Shown here: positions 7,886 to 20,581 of the stretch, one piece after another | How the letters are laid out: every line of letters starts with the position of its first letter | Position numbering within the stretch: the stretch's first letter is position 1 | Assembly: GCA_016930695.1 (NCBI GenBank) | Contig: JAFGGD010000006.1 | Coordinates: 1 to 50,917 of the forward strand | Reading direction: 5' to 3' | DNA from: Candidatus Eisenbacteria bacterium | GTDB taxonomy: Bacteria; Orphanbacterota; Orphanbacteria; Orphanbacterales; Orphanbacteraceae | DNA length: 50,917 nucleotides | Position numbers and translations under genes: made by a program | Notes under the pieces: model-generated | The model's input: the letters and a program-made list of their open reading frames with translations, nothing else | Databases searched by the model: none | What the model was told of the DNA's origin: nothing

Positions 7886-8959
7886 ATGCACCGTTTCATG
7901 CGAGACGCCGCGTGCTTTCTCGGTGTCGGATTGCTGGTCGCCTGTTTTGCGGGGGGCGCGGCGGCGGACACGGCGGTGGACGAGGAGTATGAGAAACTCC
8001 TGAAGGAGAATCCGGAGGAGCACGCGCGCATCGAGGAGATCAACGACGCCTTGGGCGCCGACGAAGAATTGGAGGAGGGGTTCCTCGCCCTGCAGGACTC
8101 TCTGGCCGCCGACTCGGCGCTCGCCGCGGAAGAGGAGCGTTTCCTGGGCGCGATCGAAGAGGACCCGGAGATGGAGGCGCTTCTCGGCGATGTTGAGGAA
8201 GCGGCCGCGGCCGACCCTGCCGCCGCCGTCGAACTCGCCGCCTACGACAGTCTTCTCGCGGCGGAACCGGAACTGGCGGAGAGAATCGAAGAGGCGGAAG
8301 CCGCCGCCGCCGAGGACACCGCGTTTCTGGCGAAGTACGGCGGGGCGCTCTCCAAGCTGGAGGAGGACGCGGAGGCAGAGGAGGCGTTCTACGCCGGCGA
8401 GGAGGAGCCCTCCTACGACGGCGACGATCCCGAGCTGGTCGCCCTCGTCGTCTATATGCGCGCCCACCCGCCGGTCTACCGCGCGCACTGGCGGCTGCAT
8501 CGCTGGCTCCGCCTCAACCCGCAACCGGCGTACCGCTATCGGGCGCACCGCCTCTGGCTCGCGCCCCGGCCGCGCCTTCGCTACGCGCTTCGTCGCTACA
8601 ACTTTTACGCGGCGCGTCGGCCATCGATTCATCGTCTCGTCTGGAGACACCGCATTCTCTGGGCGCGCCGTCCGGCGCTCGCGCGCCGTTACTGGGGATA
8701 CCGGACGGTTCTCGCCGCGCGTCCCGCTCTCCGGCCGGCGTTCCGGCGCCACGTGGTCTGGACGGCGAAAAGGAGGCCGCTCGCCCGGGCGATCGTGAAG
8801 CACCGGAAGTGGGTCCGGACCCGTCGCCCGCCGCCCGCGAAGGCGAAGATCCACCCCGCGCCGAAACCGGTGAAAGGGAAGGTCAAGGCGCCGCCTCCGC
8901 GGACCAAGCCGAAGCCGCCGCCGCGGGCAAAGCCGAAGCCTCCCCCCAAGAGGCGCTGA
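7886..8959 (+). CDS. Secreted 17-residue-repeat protein, acidic N half and basic C half
   Basis: No family assignment is certain. The 357-residue protein has a signal peptide (residues 1-27, ending GGAAADT). Residues 31-183 are rich in Glu, Asp and Ala; residues 190-357 are rich in Arg, His, Lys, Trp and Tyr, ending in a Pro-Lys tail. Both halves follow a 17-residue period: prolines at 43, 94, 111 and 128 are exactly in register, and prolines at 195, 212, 228, 246, 263, 280, 298 and 315 recur every 16-18. Typical units are EMEALLGDVEEAAAADP and RPALARRYWGYRTVLAA. This recalls the P-x-L tandem units (FLxxHPxL-like) in uncharacterised proteins of acidobacteria and others, a comparison from memory. 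The ATG at 7886 follows GGAAGGAGG five bases upstream; an earlier in-frame ATG at 7796 lacks both that and a proper signal peptide. It stands alone, with a terminator behind it. Confidence 0.75.
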   Translation: MHRFMRDAACFLGVGLLVACFAGGAAADTAVDEEYEKLLKENPEEHARIEEINDALGADEELEEGFLALQDSLAADSALAAEEERFLGAIEEDPEMEALLGDVEEAAAADPAAAVELAAYDSLLAAEPELAERIEEAEAAAAEDTAFLAKYGGALSKLEEDAEAEEAFYAGEEEPSYDGDDPELVALVVYMRAHPPVYRAHWRLHRWLRLNPQPAYRYRAHRLWLAPRPRLRYALRRYNFYAARRPSIHRLVWRHRILWARRPALARRYWGYRTVLAARPALRPAFRRHVVWTAKRRPLARAIVKHRKWVRTRRPPPAKAKIHPAPKPVKGKVKAPPPRTKPKPPPRAKPKPPPKRR

Positions 8960-8979
8960 CATCGCCGCGCCGAAAGAAG

Positions 8980-9010
8980 GACCCCCGTCGCGGCCCGCGC
9001 GGCGGGGGTC
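8980..9010. terminator. Bidirectional hairpin terminator
   Basis: GACCCCCGTCGCG pairs with CGCGGCGGGGGTC, with one G-T pair, closing a short loop. The downstream T-richness is modest (TCTTC on plus, CCTTCTTTC on minus). It lies between two convergent genes. Confidence 0.6.
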
Positions 9011-9033
9011 TTCATCGAACAGCGGCGCTTCCT

Positions 9034-10080
9034 TTATAGAAAGCGGTAAGTGATGCCGATCGAGAGGGTCTGCTTGAACTGCCCCCCCTTGCGGATCGCG
9101 GCGCTCACTTCGTCGGGATTCTTCAGGTCGCCGTTCTCGTCCAGCACCGGCGGCACCGAGTTGTCGTATTTGTCATATATCCAGCGGGTGTACAGATTGA
9201 CGGACAGGTAAGAGGTGATCTGGGTCGTGAAGATGTTCTCCCAGTCCACGTCGAGGGTGGTGGTGTAGTTCGCCACGTCCGTGGGCAACCCCGCCGCCTC
9301 GATCTCGGCCGCCGTCAGGTCGTCCTCGAAGGTCGGCTTGTCGGAATAGAAAACGGGCTGATAGAGGGAGAGCTTGGACGTCCAGGAGACCTTCTCCTCC
9401 AGGATCTTCGTCTTCCAGTCCGTCACCCATTCGAAGCCGCCGTCGTGGGTGGTCTCGCTCTCGGTGGCGTCGTCCGGCGCCGGATTCACGTAAAAATCGT
9501 GGAGATTCTGGCGGAAGGTGAAGCCGACGCGCGTGAGCAGCTCGCGCTCTTCCTCGGCGATGATCTTTTTCGCCAAGCCGGCCGACTCCTTGAACTTCAA
9601 GGGATTCAAGAGGAGGCTGCGTCCTTCCGGGTCCGAGGCGTCGTGGAACTGGCTCTCGAAACGGCCGGAAACGTAGGGATCGACCACCCAGCCCATGGTG
9701 AACCGGAACACCGTCTCGTAATCGATCAGGTCCGTCGACTTCTCCGGCTCCTCCCAGACTCGTTCCCCCGCGTCGTCGCGAGCCTGTTGGTGGGTCTGCC
9801 CGTAGGCGAGTTTGAGTTGGTTGGTCCAGTTGGTCCTTTCGTTCAGCTGCGATTCCAGGCCCGCGTTGGTGATGAAGCTCCAGACGATGGAGCCCTTGTC
9901 CCCTCCGTTCCAGTTGTCGCTGTAGGCGCTCTGTGTGAGGTTGACGCCCGATTCGAGCGTGGGATACCAGCGGCCGACTTCCAGTTTCTTCTCCTCCGCG
10001 CCGGCGCCGCCCGCCGTCGCGAGAAGGAGCGCCGCCACCGGGAGGATCCCGGCGCCGCGCGCGATCATCCGAGAGAACAT
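9034..10080 (-). CDS. DUF3078-family outer-membrane beta-barrel protein
   Basis: The 348-residue protein starts with a signal peptide (residues 1-28) and continues as alternating amphipathic strands with many aromatic residues. It ends in GITYRFL, an aromatic-terminated final strand as in outer-membrane proteins recognised by BamA. The opening WYPTLESGVNLTQSAYSDNW, then WSFITNAGLESQ and NQLKLAYGQT, match the DUF3078 pattern known mainly from Bacteroidetes. Function of the family is unknown. It follows the MscS-type channel gene by 26 bases on the same strand and is probably cotranscribed. The ATG at 10080 has AAGGAGG upstream. Confidence 0.75.
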   Translation of the reverse strand: MFSRMIARGAGILPVAALLLATAGGAGAEEKKLEVGRWYPTLESGVNLTQSAYSDNWNGGDKGSIVWSFITNAGLESQLNERTNWTNQLKLAYGQTHQQARDDAGERVWEEPEKSTDLIDYETVFRFTMGWVVDPYVSGRFESQFHDASDPEGRSLLLNPLKFKESAGLAKKIIAEEERELLTRVGFTFRQNLHDFYVNPAPDDATESETTHDGGFEWVTDWKTKILEEKVSWTSKLSLYQPVFYSDKPTFEDDLTAAEIEAAGLPTDVANYTTTLDVDWENIFTTQITSYLSVNLYTRWIYDKYDNSVPPVLDENGDLKNPDEVSAAIRKGGQFKQTLSIGITYRFL

Positions 10081-10106
10081 GAATCCGTCCTCCTTCCCGG
10101 CTCCGG

Positions 10107-10919
10107 TCAGCTCCGGCCGCCGATCATGTGGATCGTCCGCTGCGGGAAGGGAATCTCCACGCCGCCGGCGTCCAGCTCTTCCTTGATTTTACGGGTCAGG
10201 TCGAACTTGACGTCCCAATAGTCCGCCTTGTTCACCCAGGCTCGGGCGACCAGATTGACGCTTGAGTCGGCCAGTTCCGAGACCGCCGTCATGGGCGCGG
10301 GGTCGGCGAGCACGCGGGAATCCCCCTTCAGCACGCCGAGCACGATCTCTTTCCCTTTCGCGATGGACGAGCCGTAGCCGATGCCGATCGACCAGTCCAC
10401 GCGGCGCGTGTCGTAGGCGGAGTAGTTCTGAATCGTGTCGCCGTACACCTTGCTGTTGGGGACGAGGATCTTCACGTTGTCCGGCGTGGCGAGGGTGGTG
10501 GCGAAGAGCCCGATCTCCTTCACCGAACCGGAGACGCCCGCGGCGCTGATGTAGTCGTCGACCCGGAAGGGCCGGAAGACGAGGATCATCACGCCGGAGG
10601 CGAAGTTGGAGAGAGATCCCTGCAGGGCGAAACCGATGGCGAAACCGGCGGCGCCCAGAATGGCGACGAAGGACGTGGTCTGGATGCCGAATTCGGCGAG
10701 CGCCGCGACGATCGCGAAGACCAGAATCAGGTAGTAGACGATGTTGCCGACGAATTTCACGAGGCCGGGATCACCGTTCCCTTTTCGCATGACCTTCCGG
10801 ACGGCGCCCCGGATGATGCCGGCGGCGATCCGCCCCAGGATCAATATGCCGATGGCGCCGAGGATGTCGACGCCCCAGGTGGTGATCATATCCACCGCTT
10901 TCCGGATAAACTCTTCCAT
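10107..10919 (-). CDS. mscS: Small-conductance mechanosensitive channel (MscS family)
   Basis: This 270-residue protein is close to E. coli MscS in length (286). It has three transmembrane helices; the pore-lining TM3 is AILGAAGFAIGFALQGSLSN followed by FASGVMIL, then the FRPFRVDDYI strand that opens the cytoplasmic beta domain and the PNSKVYGDTIQNYS signature. These channels open under membrane tension to release solutes on hypo-osmotic shock. The ATG at 10919 follows GGAGGAATATC. The DUF3078 barrel gene lies 26 bases downstream, so an inner-membrane channel and an outer-membrane barrel share a transcript. Confidence 0.93.
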   Translation of the reverse strand: MEEFIRKAVDMITTWGVDILGAIGILILGRIAAGIIRGAVRKVMRKGNGDPGLVKFVGNIVYYLILVFAIVAALAEFGIQTTSFVAILGAAGFAIGFALQGSLSNFASGVMILVFRPFRVDDYISAAGVSGSVKEIGLFATTLATPDNVKILVPNSKVYGDTIQNYSAYDTRRVDWSIGIGYGSSIAKGKEIVLGVLKGDSRVLADPAPMTAVSELADSSVNLVARAWVNKADYWDVKFDLTRKIKEELDAGGVEIPFPQRTIHMIGGRS

Positions 10920-11280
10920 GATATTCCTCCTCTTCCGCCCACCGGCCGGATGGGGTCGGGCGGCCGGCGCGTTTCGAACATTTCACGGGCGCGCGCGGCC
11001 CCCCTCAGCCGCCGGCGCCTGTTAAAGTTACTGCGCCAGAAAGCGTTCTGCACCGAAAAAGGGGAAGGAGAGATTTTCGGTGATCATCGCGCCGAGCATC
11101 TTCGGGTCGGGTAATGGATTGGGGGCGGATTTTCGGATAAGGCGCGGAGTGGATCGGGGATTGTCCGGGAAGGTCCCGGGATGCGCCGGGAGAATCGGGT
11201 CGGGATCAACCGTTCTCCCCGATTCCGGGCATGGCGCGCGGTGGTGCAGGAGGTCCGCGCCTTCGGTTGCGGGTAACGTT
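10920..11280. other. Intergenic region upstream of mscS with two inverted repeats
   Basis: No gene is seen. A perfect 9-bp inverted repeat (CACCGAAAA at 11051-11059, TTTTCGGTG at 11074-11082) and an 8-bp one (GAATCGGG at 11192-11199, CCCGATTC at 11218-11225) are present. Neither has a T-tract, so neither is a clear terminator for the upstream lipoprotein gene. A possible mscS -10 (TAACTT near 11030, minus strand) is weak. Confidence 0.5.
11051..11082. repeat. Perfect 9-bp inverted repeat upstream of mscS
   Basis: CACCGAAAA and TTTTCGGTG flank 14 bases. It lies about 130 bases upstream of the mscS start. It could be an operator or a transcript hairpin; nothing in the window distinguishes these. 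Confidence 0.4.
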
Positions 11281-12300
11281 CTATTCGCTGCGGGCGATGC
11301 GGAATCCGAAGTTGTAGAACGAGTTCCACGGTTTGAACCAGTATCGACTCGCGGCCCGCATGCGGTCTTCGTAACTGAACCAGGAGCCGCTCCGCAAGAC
11401 CCGTCCCGGACAGTGGGCCCCGTCGATTCGGCCGATCGGATCGATCACCGCCGAAGTCCCCGGGGAACAGGAGTGCCAGTCGTAGCACCACTCCCACACG
11501 TTCCCCGCCATGTCGTACAACCCGAGCGAGGAAGGAGCGGCGGGATAGCTCCCCACGGGCGATGTCTTCGGGGCGTCGCCACCGATGCACTGCATGTAGT
11601 TCGCCCGGCCGTAGTCCGGCGGATCGTCTCCCCACGGGTAGAGCCTTCCGTCGTCGAAGCGTGCCGCGTACTCCCACTCCGCGTCCGTCGGGAGGCGATA
11701 CCCCGTTGCTTCGTAGGGGTCCTCGTCGCTGAAGGGCCAAAACCAGGAGGAGTGATCGTACGTCGGTTGGATTTCTTCTCGTATGCAGAGCCAATCGCAG
11801 TACGCCGCCGCGCCGTACCAGGTGACGTCGATCATCGGGTGATTCTCTTTCCCCTCGGCCACCGAGAAAACCCCCTCGTGGAAGGAGAGCTGACAGAATC
11901 GGTCGAATACCACAAGGGGAAGTGGAAGGTCGCCGACGATATTGTCGACGACCAGGCTGTCCTCCACGGCCACGTAGCTTTGGTCGTACGCCCACTGCAA
12001 CATGTCCCGGTACTCCCCGTTGGTCACCTCGTATTTTCCCAGATAGAAGCCCCTCGTCAGGGTCACTTCGCGCTCGTCCTCGCCGCAGTACGCCTCCCCG
12101 TCCCCCATCGTGAACGAACCGGGCGGCACATAGGCCATATCCCCGATGTCGGGCCGACCGGTGGAATCGACCGGGTTATCCTCTCCGCACCCGGCGAGGA
12201 GGAGGAGGAGGAAACCGACGGAGAAGAGGAGGGAAAAGAAGAGGAGGCCGCCTCTCGGACGGGGGGCCGAGCCGATGATCGCTTCGCTTCGGGGGGGCAA
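11281..12300 (-). CDS. Lipoprotein with formylglycine-generating-enzyme-like (SUMF1) domain
   Basis: I place the start at a TTG (12300) with AGGAG eight bases upstream. It gives 339 residues and a lipoprotein signal ending in LLLLLAGC (lipidated Cys38). An ATG further up at 12429 lies before the promoter and would bury the signal peptide. The domain shows the family marks: VPPGSFTMGDGE, REVTLTRGFYLGKYEVTNGEY, DVTWYGAAAYCDWL, YRLPTDAEWEYAARF, GLYDMAGNVWEWCYDW, VLRSGSWF and FGFRIARS. True formylglycine-generating enzymes oxidise a Cys in sulfatases using a pair of active-site cysteines; that C-terminal pair is not evident here, so a structural or binding role is likelier. A strong promoter is at 12391-12399. 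Confidence 0.8.
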   Translation of the reverse strand: MPPRSEAIIGSAPRPRGGLLFFSLLFSVGFLLLLLAGCGEDNPVDSTGRPDIGDMAYVPPGSFTMGDGEAYCGEDEREVTLTRGFYLGKYEVTNGEYRDMLQWAYDQSYVAVEDSLVVDNIVGDLPLPLVVFDRFCQLSFHEGVFSVAEGKENHPMIDVTWYGAAAYCDWLCIREEIQPTYDHSSWFWPFSDEDPYEATGYRLPTDAEWEYAARFDDGRLYPWGDDPPDYGRANYMQCIGGDAPKTSPVGSYPAAPSSLGLYDMAGNVWEWCYDWHSCSPGTSAVIDPIGRIDGAHCPGRVLRSGSWFSYEDRMRAASRYWFKPWNSFYNFGFRIARSE

Positions 12301-12390
12301 GGTGTTTCTCCTCGTCGACGTTTGCGCGGACGGACCCTTCCGAGCGGAACGCGCCCGAGGCCGGGGACACGTTTCTTCATGTGTGTTTCC

Positions 12391-12399
12391 ATTATACCA
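12391..12399 (-). promoter_or_regulatory. Consensus extended -10 promoter for the SUMF1-domain lipoprotein
   Basis: Minus strand TGGTATAAT is a perfect extended -10. Transcription would begin near 12384, about 85 bases upstream of the proposed TTG start, which supports that start over the ATG at 12429. Confidence 0.65.
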
Positions 12400-12424
12400 T
12401 GACGACTCGCGCGCCGCCCGGGCG

Positions 12425-12462
12425 CGCAAAAGAAACGCCCCCGCCGGATTTCGACGGGGGCG
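12425..12462 (-). terminator. Terminator after the carboxypeptidase gene
   Basis: On the minus strand CGCCCCCGTCG pairs with CCGGCGGGGGCG (one G-T pair) around a short loop. It is followed by TTTCTTTTG. It ends the peptidase transcript just before the promoter of the next gene. Confidence 0.75.
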
Positions 12463-12495
12463 CGATCGATACGGTTTTCGGGCCGCGGGGAGCGG

Positions 12496-15081
12496 TTACC
12501 GAATCAGAGCCATCTTGCGGACGAACTGCGTGTCGCCCGCGTTGAGGCGGTAGAAATACACGCCCGATGAAACGGGCCGTCCGGCGTCGCTGCGTCCATC
12601 CCAGACCACGCTGTGCGATCCGGAGTCCTCCGTCCGCGAACGAACCAGGGAGCGCACGAGCCGCCCCGAGAGGTCGAACACGTCCAGGTCGACCCGCGCC
12701 GGCGAGGCGAGGGTGTACCGGATCGTGGTGATCGGGTTGAACGGGTTCGGCGAGTTGCCCATGAGGCGGGTCGCGCCGGGCGCCGCCAGCTCGACTCCGG
12801 TGGCGACCTGCATGCCGCGCACCTGGAAGTCGTCGAAATAGAATCCGTCCTGGTGGATCGACGTGTCGCTCTTCAGGCGGAAACGGAAGAGCACGTCCGT
12901 CTCCCCATCGTAGGCGGCGAGATCGACCACGTTCTCCACCCATCCGGTATGCGTGTCCTCGAAGACCGGGATGCCCGCCGGTTTCTGCGTTCCCTGGCCG
13001 CTCGCGTCCACCGTGTAGGCGGTTTGGAGCGGCGTCCAGCCGGAGCCGCCGTCGGTGGAGATCTCCAGCACGGCGCAGTCCCAGTTCTCCTCGATGTCCC
13101 AGCGCGCCCAGAAGCTGAGCGTGCACTGTTCCGCCTCGGAGAGGTCGATGGACGAGGCTATGACGCAGATGGTGGTGTCCTTGTCGGCGTAGTCGCCGGT
13201 GGGACTGTCCGCCATGGAAGCCGTCCCGCCGTGTGCCGTGGAGGTGCAGAGCCCCCAGTCGCCGGTCCACTGCGACGAGCCGCCCTCGAAGTCGTCCTCG
13301 AAGAGGATCGCCTGCGTCACCACGCCGAGAAGGAAGTCTTCCGTCTCCGTCGCGGCGTCCACCGTCACCTGCCGGTCCGCGCTCGTGTGGCCCGGGCAGG
13401 AGACGTGGAAGGTGTATTCACCGTAGACCAGGTTCGTCGAGTAGGCGCCGCCGGAGCCGTCATCGCTCTGCGCGGTAGTGACATAGACGTCGCCCGGGTA
13501 GGTGCGGATCTCGATCTCCGCGTCCAGCCCGTCGTTGGTTCCCACCTCGCGCACGAAACCGCTCACCGCGCCGTAGGCGACCGGATCGAGATCCACGTCC
13601 AGCACCGTCGCGGATCCCCAGGTGACGGAGACGCCGTAGTGGGTCTCGTCGATGTACCCGGAGGCGCTGAAGGTGACGTCGTAGGTTCCCGTGTCGAGCA
13701 GCTTGTAGTAATCGCCGTTCTCCGGGTCGGTGTGGACCGGCATCGCGTTCCCGGAGACGGTGATCGTCGCGTCCAGCGGGAGGCCGGTGTCGGAACCGGT
13801 GACGATCCCGTTCACGCCGTACCGCGCGGCCCGGATGTAGTGCTCGTAGCTCTCCTCGTTGTCGTCCCAGAAATCCTCGAGAAGGCTCGCCGACGGTTCC
13901 TTGACGTCCGAAAGCTCCAGCGTGACGTCGATGCAGTCCGTCTCGTTGTTCGACCAGTCCTGGAGACATCCCTTGGTGATGTACCACTGCGCGCCGTTGG
14001 TGATCCCCTGCGGCCAGTCGCCGTTGTACATCGGCAGGTTGTAGGTGGAGTACTCCAGCGAGAGCTGGATCAGCGCGTCGTTGTCCGGGTGCAGCGTGTA
14101 GGTGTAGTCCCAGGGGTAGTTCACCACCAGCGCGCCGCCGTGGGAGTTGGCGCTGATCACGAAGTGCCGGCCGAACCCCCAGTTCTTGAAATGAACCGTC
14201 TCCACCTCCTCCGTCCAGGTGCCGTCGCCGCCGATGTCCCCGTCCGGCGAGGGGAAGTTCCGGTTCAGGTCGATGCCGTTGTCGTTATAGCGGGTGTTCG
14301 CCACCGTCCCGTCCGGGTTGTGGCAGGGGAGGATGAAGATGTCGTAGTTATCGACCAGATAGGTGACGTCCGGATCGGTCCCGTAGTTGTCGGTCAGATG
14401 CTCCACCAGAAAGACGAGCATCTCCTGGGAGATCGACTCGTCGCCGTGGATGTTGCCCGAAAGGCGGACCTCCGGCTCCTCTTCGTTTGTCCCCACGTTG
14501 TCGCTGATGTTGATCGCCCAGAGATCGCGGCCCTCCACGGAGGTCCCGATGCTGAACCGCTGGGCGATGGACGGATGGGCCGTCTCGACGTCGTGCAGGA
14601 TCGTCCCGATCTGCTCGGGGGTGTGGTAGGTCCCCTTGTCGCCTCTCGACAGGCGGTCGCCGCCCTCGGCGGCCTGTTCCGCCCAGAGACGCTCCGCCTC
14701 GGCGCGGACCGTGCGGTCGATGTCCGGAAGCTCCTCGTAGTCGTAGCCGGCGGCGCGGAGCGCGCGGGATTCCTCGTCGGTGATCCGCGGTTCGAACACG
14801 ATCCGCACCGATTTCTCCCCGAGCGGGAAGACGCGGACCTGCTCCTTGTTGAAGGAGGCGATTGGGACGCGTTCCAGGAGTGTTTCCAGTTCGTCGTAGG
14901 ATCCCAGCTCGATCCGGACCGGGAAGTCGTTCCATTCCCGGACCTCCCACATGGGAAGCCCGTTTGCGTCCATCGGGATCGGTTCCGCCGCCGCGGCCGG
15001 CGTAAAGGCCGCGAGGAGGAGCAGCAGCGCGGGGACCAGGAGGGCGATTGGGGGAGCCTTCCGCTTGCGGGCGCTGATCAT
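12496..15081 (-). CDS. Secreted M14 zinc carboxypeptidase with C-terminal sorting-type domain
   Basis: The 861-residue protein has a signal peptide (1-32), a propeptide-like region, and an M14 peptidase domain (about 150-420). Zinc ligands are H212 and E215 (NIHGDES) and H314 (SANSHGG); R274 (DLNRNF) binds the substrate carboxylate and E389 (TLELSD) is the catalytic Glu. Two carboxypeptidase-regulatory-like Ig domains follow (about 422-590), then a jelly-roll segment (about 595-760), and a FlgD-like C-terminal domain with NSPNPFNPITTIRYTL, GRLVRSL, VVWDGRSDAGR and SSGVYFYRLNAGD, ending RKMALIR. Such domains are attachment/secretion signals in FCB bacteria. It follows the C25 peptidase gene by 88 bases with no T-tract terminator between, so both may be one transcript. 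AAGGAGAG precedes the ATG. Confidence 0.9.
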   Translation of the reverse strand: MISARKRKAPPIALLVPALLLLLAAFTPAAAAEPIPMDANGLPMWEVREWNDFPVRIELGSYDELETLLERVPIASFNKEQVRVFPLGEKSVRIVFEPRITDEESRALRAAGYDYEELPDIDRTVRAEAERLWAEQAAEGGDRLSRGDKGTYHTPEQIGTILHDVETAHPSIAQRFSIGTSVEGRDLWAINISDNVGTNEEEPEVRLSGNIHGDESISQEMLVFLVEHLTDNYGTDPDVTYLVDNYDIFILPCHNPDGTVANTRYNDNGIDLNRNFPSPDGDIGGDGTWTEEVETVHFKNWGFGRHFVISANSHGGALVVNYPWDYTYTLHPDNDALIQLSLEYSTYNLPMYNGDWPQGITNGAQWYITKGCLQDWSNNETDCIDVTLELSDVKEPSASLLEDFWDDNEESYEHYIRAARYGVNGIVTGSDTGLPLDATITVSGNAMPVHTDPENGDYYKLLDTGTYDVTFSASGYIDETHYGVSVTWGSATVLDVDLDPVAYGAVSGFVREVGTNDGLDAEIEIRTYPGDVYVTTAQSDDGSGGAYSTNLVYGEYTFHVSCPGHTSADRQVTVDAATETEDFLLGVVTQAILFEDDFEGGSSQWTGDWGLCTSTAHGGTASMADSPTGDYADKDTTICVIASSIDLSEAEQCTLSFWARWDIEENWDCAVLEISTDGGSGWTPLQTAYTVDASGQGTQKPAGIPVFEDTHTGWVENVVDLAAYDGETDVLFRFRLKSDTSIHQDGFYFDDFQVRGMQVATGVELAAPGATRLMGNSPNPFNPITTIRYTLASPARVDLDVFDLSGRLVRSLVRSRTEDSGSHSVVWDGRSDAGRPVSSGVYFYRLNAGDTQFVRKMALIR

Positions 15082-15169
15082 GTTGTCTCTCCTTATAAGG
15101 GGCCCGGCCGCCGCGGCGCGGAGCCGCGGCGACCGAGTCCGAAAGGCTTCCTCCCGTTACCGGAGACGG

Positions 15170-19939
<4,770 letters not shown>

Positions 19940-20581
19940 TTTCTCCCTCTCCACACAGATAGGGTCGGTAGGTTGGATTGTACGGGCGGGCCAGATGGGG
20001 AGCGGATCGCCCGGAGAAGGAATTCACCCGTCGACGACCGGCCGCGCGGGGCGTCCGACCACCGAACCGAATCCAGGACCGGGTTTTCCTGGTTCTGGCC
20101 GTTAAAACAACACGAGTTTAGCATAAAGAGGATTCAATTTCTATTTAGAAAAATGGAGGTTAGCCCTCTCTTTCCCCGCGCGACAACCCCGCCGCGCCGT
20201 CCTCGGCCCGCCGGGCACGAATCAACAACATTTGTAGAAAAAAGAATCAAGATTCACCGGATCGGGCCGATTCGTGGAATGCCCCTCACTAGGATCGGGC
20301 GTGCGGTGTATCGGCGAGGAGAATGATCCGTCCCGAGGCGCCGATCCGTCCGGGGAACGTCTCGGAAACGGCCGGCTCCGCCCCGACGGCGGGAGGGTGT
20401 GGGCGCGCAACCCATTGTTTCACGGGGGATTGTGCGTGGCCGAACAGGTTTGCGCGCGGGTGTGGGACGGGGGCCTTCCCGCCCCGAACCCGCCCGGACG
20501 GAATCCAATGCGGGAACCCCCGGTCGAGCGGACCCGGGGAAGAGTCCCTTTCGCCGGCGACCGGCCGGCCGGGAGAGCGAT
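19940..20581. other. Intergenic divergent regulatory region
   Basis: 642 bases between the divergent C25 peptidase and the ASPM/BACON-type gene. An AT-rich core (20105-20160 and 20220-20255) contrasts with GC-rich flanks. The minus-strand promoter TGCTAAACT is at 20123-20115. For the plus-strand gene I see no clear promoter. A small GAATC/GATTC inverted repeat is near 20245. No gene is supported here. Confidence 0.5.
20115..20123 (-). promoter_or_regulatory. Extended -10 promoter for the C25 peptidase gene
   Basis: Minus strand TGCTAAACT has TGn plus TAAACT, in an AT-rich stretch. It implies a leader of about 170 bases before the ATG at 19939. No clear -35. Confidence 0.4.

Noticed and set aside
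11281-12300. Active formylglycine-generating enzyme for sulfatases
   Set aside because: The domain is clear, but the C-terminal active-site cysteine pair is not evident and no sulfatase gene is in the window.
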